Shown one piece after another: positions 1-5,891 of a DNA stretch of 7,371 bases. The stretch lies in assembly GCA_030611115.1 (NCBI GenBank), contig JAUWQK010000073.1:1-7371 (forward strand). The letters are read 5' to 3'. Both the position numbers and the translations under genes were made by a program. The stretch comes from Deltaproteobacteria bacterium (lineage in GTDB: Bacteria > Desulfobacterota > Desulfobacteria > Desulfobacterales > ETH-SRB1). Each line of letters opens with the position of its first letter. Positions within the stretch are counted from its first letter, which is position 1. The notes beneath the pieces are model-generated. The model was not told the DNA's origin. It was given only the letters and a program-made list of their open reading frames with translations, and did not search any database.

Positions 1-24
1 GGCGATCACAAGGATCGCCCCTAC
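1..24. repeat. Short palindromic intergenic repeat (hairpin), probably cut by the window edge
   Basis: GGCGATC at 1-7 and GATCGCC at 13-19 form a perfect 7-bp inverted repeat with a 5-base loop, followed by CCTAC. The form (a G-rich palindrome ending in CCCCTAC) resembles dispersed hairpin repeats common between genes in deltaproteobacterial genomes; that resemblance is from memory. It lies about 50 bases beyond the stop of the CysM/CysRS-like gene. Neither strand shows a T-run directly after the hairpin within the window, so it is not called a terminator. The element may extend left of the window. Confidence 0.5.
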
Positions 25-69
25 GAAAAAACAATATAATTACAACCTGAACATTCGTCCAAAGGTGCG

Positions 70-2367
70 CTAAATCGTAATCTTCTGGTCTTTCACTGTA
101 ACTCCAAGGGATATTAGCTGTTCACGTATCTTATCAGCAAGATCCCAGTTTTTTTCTGCTCTGGCCTTATTCCTGTCCTCAATCAGACGCAGGATTTCAG
201 GATTTGAAATTTCATCTCCAAAGTTAAATATTCCCAGCACTGAATCAATATTTCGAAATGCATCTATAATCTTGGAGGCATCATCTTTGCCAAGCATTTT
301 TTTCAGGATCAATATGTTTATTTGTTTTATGATATTAAAAATCGAAGCCAGTGCTGCTGAAATATTCAGATCATCGTCCATGGCAGCAACAACGCCATGT
401 TTAATATCATAAATAAGCTGGTCAAGTTCAGGATAAGAAAGCTCATCTTTTAAATTCATCAAAGAATTAATAAATATATCAAATCTTTTTAAGGAATGCC
501 TGGCATATTCGAGCCGTTCGACTGAGAAATTAATGGGTTTTCCGTAATGGCTTGAAAAAAGCCAGTACCTTATTTCTCTTCCGGAAAAGCCGAGACCATA
601 GAGTTCTTCAAGAGTAAACCTGTTTTTTTTGTTACCCATGTTCTTGTCGTTAATCAGAACCTGATCACAATGAATCCAGTATTTGGCCAGGGACTTGCCG
701 GTTAAACATTGAGCTATGGCTATTTCATTTTCATGATGGGGAAATATGAGCGCTCTGCTGCTGGTATGGATATCAAAGAATTCGCCAAGATATTTCATGG
801 ACATGGCAGCGCACTGTATATGCCATGATGGGCGAACATTACCCCACTCTGTCTTGACATATATTCCCCTTTTGAGCTCTGAAAGCCTGGATCTTTTTAA
901 GAGAGTAAAGTCTCGTGGATTGTCCTTTTCATATTCATCCAGATCTACTGTTGCTCCGATTTTTATCTTGTTTAAGTCAATACCTGATAGTTTTCCATAA
1001 TCTGAAAAACGGGAGATATCAAAATACAGCGAACGGAGTTTTTCATATGCAAATCCTTTATTAACGAGTTTTTCAGCCAGCAAGACCATGTCTTCGACAT
1101 GTTCGCTTGTCTTTGGATATTCCGTAGCAGGTTTAATGTTAAGGTCGGCCAGATCTTTCTTGAAATAATCAATGTGTTTTTCTGTGAATTCAGAGAGAGA
1201 AAGACCCGCTTTTTCAGAACCATTTATGGTTTTGTCATCCATATCAGTTATATTCATGATGTGGGTGACAAAATAACCTCTGAAATCAAGATAACGGCTT
1301 AGAAGATCGGCAAAGACAAAACGCCGGCATTCTCCCATGTCCATTCTGGCGTGAGCTGTAGGTCCGCATGAATATATGGAAACCTTCCCTGGCTGAATCG
1401 GATCAAATGGTTCTTTAGTCCGGCTCATTGTATTAAAAAATCGAAGGCCTACGTTGTCTTGTACTGCAAAAAGTGGTGTGCTGAGGTACCGCTCACCACC
1501 GTCCGGGAATATTACAACTATTGTACCTTCAGTCATGTCTTCAGCTTCTTTTCCGGCGATAACCATAGCTGCGCCACTGCTCATGCCGACGAACAGGCCT
1601 TCTTTTTTTGCAAGTTTCCTTGTCATTTCAAAGGCTTCTTCGTCTTCAATATTGACTATTTTATCAAGACGGTTTTTTTCAAGAATTTCCGGACGGTATG
1701 CCTCCTTCATATTTTTTAAGCCCTGGATTTTATGCCCGAGGTAGGGTTCTACGCCGATTATTTTTATATCAGGGTTGTATTCTTTCAGCCTTTTTGAGAC
1801 GCCCATGAGAGTACCGGTTGTTCCCATGGTTGCAACAATCATTGATACATTGCCTTTGGTTTGTTCCCAAATTTCTTCGGCTGTTCCATGGTAGTGCGCC
1901 AGGCAGTTGGCTTCATTATTGAACTGATCTGTCATATAATACATATCCGGGTTTTCCAGCGCCAGATTATATACCTCCTCAATGGCGCCATCTGTTCCAA
2001 GATGCCCGGGCGTCAGTAAAATTTCAGCGCCCCGGGCCTTCAAGATCTTTTGTCTTTCAACGCTTACAGACTCAGACATTGTTAACAGCAGCTTATACCC
2101 TTTTACAGCACATACCAGAGCGAGTCCAATTCCTGTATTACCGCTTGTAGCCTCGATAACCGTCTTATTGTGTGTAAGCAAACCGGATTTTTCCGCTTCC
2201 TCAATCATATAAAGAGCGGTTCTGTCTTTTATTGAACCTCCGGGGTTAAAATATTCCAGTTTTGCGAGTATCTTAACCTTTGGATTCGGGTTTAATTTCC
2301 TTATTTCCACCAGCGGCGTATTGCCTATGGCAGCTAAGATAGAATGAATCATTGGCTTTATGTCCAA
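70..2367 (-). CDS. Fusion protein: CysM-like cysteine synthase + cysteinyl-tRNA synthetase-like domain with degenerate ATP-site motifs
   Basis: A 765-residue protein in two modules. Residues 1-300 are a fold-type II PLP enzyme of the O-acetylserine sulfhydrylase family, closest to CysM: PLP lysine K47 in GGSIKDR, TSGNTG (74-79), phosphate loop GTTGT (182-186), GMSSGAA (261-267) and ERYLST (292-297). It should make cysteine from O-acetylserine (or a related acceptor) and sulfide in the cytoplasm. After a linker of under ten residues, 308-765 align along the whole length of CysRS. The zinc/cysteine residues are kept (C334, W515, C519, H544, E548), as are NITDxDDK (372-379) and the helical C-terminus. 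However, HIGH is DMGE (343-346), KMSKS is NMGNK (576-580) and GGGxD is TSSRA (535-539), so normal aminoacyl-adenylate formation is doubtful. The start at 2367 is TTG; the ATG at 2352 (residue 6) fits CysM N-termini better. Both have only weak GGA-type ribosome sites. The gene lies 38 bases after tmk. Confidence 0.9.
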   Translation of the reverse strand: MDIKPMIHSILAAIGNTPLVEIRKLNPNPKVKILAKLEYFNPGGSIKDRTALYMIEEAEKSGLLTHNKTVIEATSGNTGIGLALVCAVKGYKLLLTMSESVSVERQKILKARGAEILLTPGHLGTDGAIEEVYNLALENPDMYYMTDQFNNEANCLAHYHGTAEEIWEQTKGNVSMIVATMGTTGTLMGVSKRLKEYNPDIKIIGVEPYLGHKIQGLKNMKEAYRPEILEKNRLDKIVNIEDEEAFEMTRKLAKKEGLFVGMSSGAAMVIAGKEAEDMTEGTIVVIFPDGGERYLSTPLFAVQDNVGLRFFNTMSRTKEPFDPIQPGKVSIYSCGPTAHARMDMGECRRFVFADLLSRYLDFRGYFVTHIMNITDMDDKTINGSEKAGLSLSEFTEKHIDYFKKDLADLNIKPATEYPKTSEHVEDMVLLAEKLVNKGFAYEKLRSLYFDISRFSDYGKLSGIDLNKIKIGATVDLDEYEKDNPRDFTLLKRSRLSELKRGIYVKTEWGNVRPSWHIQCAAMSMKYLGEFFDIHTSSRALIFPHHENEIAIAQCLTGKSLAKYWIHCDQVLINDKNMGNKKNRFTLEELYGLGFSGREIRYWLFSSHYGKPINFSVERLEYARHSLKRFDIFINSLMNLKDELSYPELDQLIYDIKHGVVAAMDDDLNISAALASIFNIIKQINILILKKMLGKDDASKIIDAFRNIDSVLGIFNFGDEISNPEILRLIEDRNKARAEKNWDLADKIREQLISLGVTVKDQKITI

Positions 2368-2374
2368 AGTGATC

Positions 2375-2408
2375 GGTTCCAGGTTCAGGGTTCAAGGTTC
2401 AAAGGTTA
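2375..2408. repeat. Tandem heptamer repeat between tmk and the fusion gene
   Basis: Four back-to-back 7-mers on the plus strand: GGTTCCA (2375), GGTTCAG (2382), GGTTCAA (2389) and GGTTCAA (2396). A partial fifth unit, GGTTA at 2404-2408, runs into the tmk stop codon (2406-2408). The array fills nearly all of the gap between tmk and the fusion gene, and it places the repeat in the 5' untranslated or readthrough region upstream of the fusion gene's start. Similar GGTTCAA heptamer runs are scattered between genes in many bacterial genomes (general knowledge). No function is evident. Confidence 0.65.
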
Positions 2409-3056
2409 TAGTCTACTGATATTCTTAACTTCTGATACTGATAAAATCTTCATTATATCATTTTTGACTTGATTTTCATCATTTGATGCATCAACAATTC
2501 TGAATCTCAAAGGCTCTTTTTTAGCAAGCTCAAGGTAGCCGGCTCTTACCTTTTGGTGAAATGAGAGGGTTTCTTTTTCAAAACGGGTTTCAAGAGCGGT
2601 CCTTGAGCCGTTTTCTATTTGTTCCCATGCGCGCGTTAAGCCTGTTTCAGGTGGCAGATCAAGAAGAATCGTTATGTCGGGTTTTAAATCTTCAAAGACC
2701 AATTCATGCAACCTGTTTATAAGTTCTATATCAAGTCCCCTTGCAAAGCCTTGATAGACAACTGTGGCATCATAATAACGATCACATAAAACGGTTTTGC
2801 CTGAAGATAAGGATGGATATATAAATTTCTTAATATGCTGAGACCTGTCTGCCATATACAGAAGAAGCTCAGTTAGAGGATCCATGTCTTTGCTTTCGGG
2901 ATCAAGAAGGATAGCCCGAATTTTTTCTCCGGTCTTCGTACCTCCAGGCTCCCGGGTTATAACGCAGTCCTGACCTTTACTCTGCAAGAATTCAGCTATA
3001 TTCTTTATCTGAGTCGTCTTGCCTGAACCTTCTATGCCTTCAAGAGTTATAAACAT
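2406..3056 (-). CDS. tmk: Thymidylate kinase (dTMP kinase)
   Basis: A 216-residue P-loop kinase that phosphorylates dTMP to dTDP with ATP in the cytoplasm, an essential step towards dTTP. Family signatures are in the right order: Walker A GIEGSGKTT (7-15), the dTMP-binding TREPGGT (34-40), DRY (92-94), YQG (101-103), and a C-terminal lid region with arginines (about 142-158). The length is normal for the bacterial enzyme (about 200-215 residues). The start is ATG at 3056, placed just before the P-loop strand as in the family (MFITLEGIEGSGK). No good Shine-Dalgarno site precedes it. Upstream is a 204-base gap, filled mostly by an inverted repeat that separates it from the yhaM-like gene. Downstream is the CysM/CysRS-like fusion gene. 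Nothing is missing or unusual in the protein. Confidence 0.96.
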   Translation of the reverse strand: MFITLEGIEGSGKTTQIKNIAEFLQSKGQDCVITREPGGTKTGEKIRAILLDPESKDMDPLTELLLYMADRSQHIKKFIYPSLSSGKTVLCDRYYDATVVYQGFARGLDIELINRLHELVFEDLKPDITILLDLPPETGLTRAWEQIENGSRTALETRFEKETLSFHQKVRAGYLELAKKEPLRFRIVDASNDENQVKNDIMKILSVSEVKNISRL

Positions 3057-3086
3057 TTTAATCAGTTAATTCTTCGTTATTGTTTC

Positions 3087-3253
3087 GCCACAAAGACACT
3101 AAGACACCAAGATTATAATATAATTCTCTAAAATTCATAATTTAGGAATTCCGAATTGAAGGATGTTTGCATTTATAATTCCTCAATTCCTAAATTCGCA
3201 ATTCACCAATTTATCAGCCATATTCCTCTTTTGTGCCTTTGCGCCTTGGTGGC
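3087..3253. repeat. Nested inverted repeat (MITE-like) between the yhaM-like gene and tmk
   Basis: The outer arms are imperfect inverted copies of about 25 bases: GCCACAAAGACACTAAGACA starts at 3087, and its counterpart ends at 3253 (TGCGCCTTGGTGGC). Inside is a second, perfect 12-bp inverted pair, AATTTAGGAATT (3139-3150) and AATTCCTAAATT (3185-3196), whose similarity extends imperfectly outward. The outer motif (CACAAAGACACCAAG and its complement) resembles a dispersed repeat found in many unrelated environmental bacteria; this is recalled, not searched. It has no coding capacity. It ends 7 bases from the yhaM-like stop codon and could fold in the transcript between that gene and tmk. Confidence 0.7.
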
Positions 3254-3260
3254 TGAACTG

Positions 3261-4226
3261 TTATAAATCTTCTTTATTTTTTCCCATGTAAAAATAACGT
3301 TCCAGTAATCTGTGAAAGGATGTCCATTTTTCACCGGGGTTTTCTCTGTCAATAAATTCCCGTATGCCGTTTACCTTTGAATCTATCTCGTCAATATAGT
3401 TAAGTAATACAGCCTCAATCGTTTTGGGTGGTTCAGGCGAACCAAAATCTCTTGTTCCATGATGGCTTACAATCATATGTTTGATTAATAATGCCTGTTC
3501 ATCAGGAAAATTTTTAATATTTCTGAGTTTTTCCTCGATCATCTGGACGCCTATGACAATATGGTTAAGCAGCCTTCCTTCGTCTGAATAATCTATCTTA
3601 ACTTTATAGTCGAACTCGCTTATTTTCCCGATATCGTGAAGTATTGCGCCTGCAATAAGAATATCCCGGTCAATTCCAATATATTGATAGTGCTCGGCTA
3701 TTTTATCGGCAAGCCGCGCCATGGAGAGTGTATGTTCAATAAGGCCGCCTATGTATGCATGATGCATTTTTTTTGCCGCAGGCGCTCTCTTAAATTTGGA
3801 GACGAATTCATCATCATTCCAGAAAGCCTCAAGAAGATTTTTTAGATACAAGGTTTCAACGGTTTCAGTTAATTTTAACAGGCGCTCAAACATGGCATCT
3901 CTGTTAAATTTGGATTCCGGCAGAAAGTCTGAAGGATCGATTGAGTCTGCTGAACACGCTTCTATATTTTTAACGACCAGTTGAAGAGATCCCCTGTATT
4001 CTGTAACAGTTCCCTTGACACGAGCAAAGTCGCCGGCAGATATTTTTGCTGATATCTGGTCGACATTATTCCACACAACACCCTTTATAATGCCTGTTTT
4101 GTCTAAAAGGGAAATATTTAAGAAATTATTTCCATCTTTTTTCTGCGCAAGGTTTTTTTCAGACAGCACAAATATGTCATCGACAATATCGCCTGTCTTA
4201 ATTGAATTGATGAATTGCTTTTTCAT
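3261..4226 (-). CDS. yhaM: YhaM-family 3'-5' exoribonuclease (OB-fold + HD domain)
   Basis: A 321-residue cytoplasmic protein with the YhaM/Cbf1 architecture. An N-terminal OB-fold for nucleic acid binding (about 10-92) is followed by an HD metal-dependent hydrolase domain (about 155-290). The HD ligands are visible: H165 in LIEHT, H197-D198 in ILHDIGK, H222, H255-H256 in VSHHG, and D279/D282 in YIDEID. Characterised members in Gram-positive bacteria degrade RNA and single-stranded DNA from the 3' end, and the length (about 310-330) matches them. The exact substrate here is an inference. The ATG start at 4226 shares its A with the surE stop (TAATG), which implies translational coupling with surE. 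The GGCGGTGGTG stretch just upstream may serve as a loose ribosome site. The gene symbol is by family, not by orthology test. Confidence 0.85.
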   Translation of the reverse strand: MKKQFINSIKTGDIVDDIFVLSEKNLAQKKDGNNFLNISLLDKTGIIKGVVWNNVDQISAKISAGDFARVKGTVTEYRGSLQLVVKNIEACSADSIDPSDFLPESKFNRDAMFERLLKLTETVETLYLKNLLEAFWNDDEFVSKFKRAPAAKKMHHAYIGGLIEHTLSMARLADKIAEHYQYIGIDRDILIAGAILHDIGKISEFDYKVKIDYSDEGRLLNHIVIGVQMIEEKLRNIKNFPDEQALLIKHMIVSHHGTRDFGSPEPPKTIEAVLLNYIDEIDSKVNGIREFIDRENPGEKWTSFHRLLERYFYMGKNKEDL

Positions 4227-5011
4227 TAAACACCACCGCCTGATTGCTTTGAGACTTTTTTATTTATTTTCCACCCTTTAAGTTCTTCAAGTACGCCATA
4301 ATCCGTCATATCGCATTTAATCGGGGTTATTGATATGTAATTCCGGCACAGGAAAGCATCATCTGTATCTGAGTCATCAACAGAGGTTTGCAGGTCGCAT
4401 CCCTGCCAGTAATATGTACGATTTCTGGGATCAACTCTTTTATCTATATATTCTGAGTATAGCCCGGTGCCATGCTTGCAAATACGCACCCCTTCAATCT
4501 TTTTTAAAGGAAGGTCAGGAATATTTACGTTTAAAAATGTTCCAAAAGGCAATCCTTTTTCTAATAGATCTTTTGTCAGAATCTCCACAAATAAAGCAGC
4601 ATCATTATAGTTATCTGTTTCATGACTTCCTATTGAAACAGCTATTGAAGGTACTCCGTAAAGAGCTGCTTCTTTGGCGGCCGCGACAGTTCCGGAGTAA
4701 TTGACATTAATCCCAACATTTGCTCCGGGATTGATGCCTGAAATCACAATATCAGGACGTGAGTCAAGTATTTCAAGTATGCCAAGCTTGATGCAATCAG
4801 CAGGTGTACCGTTTACAGCATGACCGCATCCTCCATTGAATGAAATTCTGGCTGTCCGTAACGGTTTGTGCAGAGTTATAGCGTGACCCGCAGCGCTCCG
4901 TTCCCGGTCAGGGGCAACTATCGTTACAGAATGCTGTTCTGTAAATTTCCTGTGCAGAGCCCACAACCCTTCTGCATAAATTCCATCATCGTTCGTTAAT
5001 AGTATTTTCAT
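4226..5011 (-). CDS. surE: 5'/3'-nucleotidase SurE
   Basis: A 261-residue SurE phosphatase that removes phosphate from nucleoside 5'- and 3'-monophosphates; some members also cleave short polyphosphate. The metal-site residues are all present: D8 and D9 in TNDDG, S39 in APDRERSA, and N94 in SGINPG. The conserved NGTPADC (67-73) and YSGTVAAA (105-112) follow. The length is typical of the family (about 250-265). The start at the ATG at 5011 places NDDG at residues 7-10, as in other SurE proteins, although no clear Shine-Dalgarno site precedes it. It is the first gene of the left cluster, with 413 bases to the terminator of the atp operon, so its promoter should lie in that gap; I could not identify a convincing one. 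Its stop overlaps the yhaM-like start by one base. Confidence 0.96.
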   Translation of the reverse strand: MKILLTNDDGIYAEGLWALHRKFTEQHSVTIVAPDRERSAAGHAITLHKPLRTARISFNGGCGHAVNGTPADCIKLGILEILDSRPDIVISGINPGANVGINVNYSGTVAAAKEAALYGVPSIAVSIGSHETDNYNDAALFVEILTKDLLEKGLPFGTFLNVNIPDLPLKKIEGVRICKHGTGLYSEYIDKRVDPRNRTYYWQGCDLQTSVDDSDTDDAFLCRNYISITPIKCDMTDYGVLEELKGWKINKKVSKQSGGGV

Positions 5012-5148
5012 TTTTGTTTCACAAAGCTAAATGTTACATAAAATAGGTTTGTAAATTTTATTATTACATCAACTTGCATATTTTTGAAAGAAAAGATTTT
5101 ATCGGATGTAATTAAAAGTGTTAGATTGCGCCAAACTCCAATATAAGT

Positions 5149-5369
5149 AACTTCTCAAAAAGTTCGGGTACCAAATTTTTTAAAAAATTGCCCAAACTTA
5201 TTGACTGCACAGTCCAAAGTTCTGTCATTCCTGCGAAGGCAGGAATCCATAACCCATTCAGTTTGCTGGATTCCCGCCTTCGCGGGAATGACGATTCGGC
5301 CAATAGGATATTTCTTTAAAATTCATGGAGTTAGAAAGAACTATGGACTTTTAAGTTTATTGAGAAGTT
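5149..5369. mobile_element. MITE-like nested palindromic element upstream of surE
   Basis: A perfect 10-bp terminal inverted repeat, AACTTCTCAA (5149-5158) and TTGAGAAGTT (5360-5369), bounds about 221 bases. A second inverted pair lies inside: AGTCCAAAGTTCT (5211-5223) against AGAACTATGGACT (5337-5349), 12 of 13 matching. At the core two perfect 8-bp-stem hairpins face each other: ATTCCTGCGAAGGCAGGAAT (5227-5246) and ATTCCCGCCTTCGCGGGAAT (5270-5289). A 16-bp AT palindrome sits at 5174-5189. No transposase is encoded and no clear target duplication is seen. It occupies most of the gene-free stretch 5012-5424. The remaining flanks, 5012-5148 and 5370-5424, are AT-rich with nothing I can recognise. 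The hairpin core (ATTCCCGCC...GCGGGAATGAC) resembles a widespread proteobacterial repeat. Confidence 0.75.
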
Positions 5370-5424
5370 GCATCTTATTCTACAAATAATTGAGTGGTCA
5401 TGATTTTTGAATAGCTGAGGTGGG

Positions 5425-5470
5425 AAAAATAAAACAGGGTATTGTCATGTTAAAGACAATACCCTGTTTT
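5425..5470 (-). terminator. Rho-independent terminator of the atp operon
   Basis: AAAACAGGGTATTGTC (5431-5446) and GACAATACCCTGTTTT (5455-5470) form a perfect 16-bp stem with an 8-base loop. Read on the minus strand, the stem runs into TTTTATTTTT, an intrinsic terminator tail. It lies 41 bases after the atpE stop, with no further atp gene before it, so it defines the end of the atpZIBE transcript. The plus strand also continues into a T-rich tract (GTTTTTT), so it may act in both directions. Confidence 0.92.
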
Positions 5471-5510
5471 GTTTTTTAACTATTTTTTTAACTAAGTCTG
5501 GTTTTTTTTA

Positions 5511-5801
5511 TTAATGACCACCAGCGCCAAACAGTGCTGCAATTGCACCTGCCTGAGGATGTGCATAGATAAGAATCAAAGCAACAACCAGCGTATAAAT
5601 ACACAGTGACTCCATCAAGGCGAGACCGATAATCATGGTAACTGTTACTTTACCTGATGATTCAGGATTTCTTGCAATACCTTCGACTGCAGATTTGCAG
5701 GCAATACCCTGTGCGATGCCGCAACCAAAAGCTGCTATAGCGATCCCGAAACCAGCAGCAGTAACGCATGCGATAAAGAATTGTAATGCTTGTTCACCCA
5801 T
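5511..5801 (-). CDS. atpE: F-type ATP synthase c subunit (proteolipid ring)
   Basis: A 96-residue membrane hairpin: TM1 about 8-34, polar loop with the conserved ARNPE (43-47), TM2 about 52-80. It forms the rotor ring of Fo in the cytoplasmic membrane. E64 in TM2 is the ion-carrying carboxylate. Q31, S65 and Y69 fall exactly where Na+-binding c subunits such as that of Ilyobacter tartaricus have Q32, S66 and Y70; the water-binding T67 is replaced by L66. The TM1 glycine motif is partly altered (AFGCGIAQG). The C-terminal tail after AHP is slightly longer than usual. The start (ATG, 5801) is fixed by an excellent Shine-Dalgarno site 9 bases upstream. A 90-base AT-rich gap separates it from atpB, and a terminator follows. 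Confidence 0.96.
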   Translation of the reverse strand: MGEQALQFFIACVTAAGFGIAIAAFGCGIAQGIACKSAVEGIARNPESSGKVTVTMIIGLALMESLCIYTLVVALILIYAHPQAGAIAALFGAGGH

Positions 5802-5810
5802 AAAACTCTA

Positions 5811-5817
5811 CCTCCTT
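5811..5817 (-). promoter_or_regulatory. Strong ribosome binding site of atpE
   Basis: The minus strand reads AAGGAGG at 5817-5811, nine bases before the ATG. It is the strongest ribosome site seen in the window, which fits the need for many c subunits per ATP synthase. Confidence 0.88.
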
Positions 5818-5891
5818 TTTTAAGATTTTTTTATTTTGCTTCTTCCATTATCCCATTATTTAATAACAAATAAATTGCTTATTATTATTTT

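Noticed and set aside
1..24. Terminator of the fusion gene
   Set aside because: The T-run in the minus-strand transcript precedes the hairpin instead of following it, and no tail is visible inside the window.
620..660. An indel in the A8/T8 homopolymer (623-630) as the cause of KMSKS loss
   Set aside because: An uncorrected indel would break the downstream frame, which continues correctly into FTLEELY and the C-terminal domain; the bases upstream of the run already read NMGN rather than KMSK.
1320..1380. A compensating pair of frameshifts that could hide a real HIGH motif
   Set aside because: Translating the region in the other frames gives no HIGH-like sequence, and residues on both sides keep the exact CysRS spacing (CGPT to RRFV), so the change is true substitution.
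746..1744. Plus-strand frames opposite the fusion gene
   Set aside because: They are antisense shadows of a well-supported gene, show no recognisable domain and have no convincing ribosome sites.
2375..2408. CRISPR or other spacer array
   Set aside because: Units are 7 bases with no spacers; it is a plain tandem repeat.
5012..5148. Promoter of surE
   Set aside because: Several AT-rich hexamers are present, but none pairs with acceptable spacing, so no promoter is called although one is expected here.
5121..5389. Open frames on both strands giving peptides with WIPAFAGMT
   Set aside because: These are translations of the hairpin repeat core at 5227-5289, a familiar source of spurious gene calls; there is no ribosome site and the frames follow the palindrome.
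5802..5891. Internal promoter between atpB and atpE (a GATAAT-like -10)
   Set aside because: The sequence is so AT-rich that such boxes arise by chance, and no good -35 box accompanies it.
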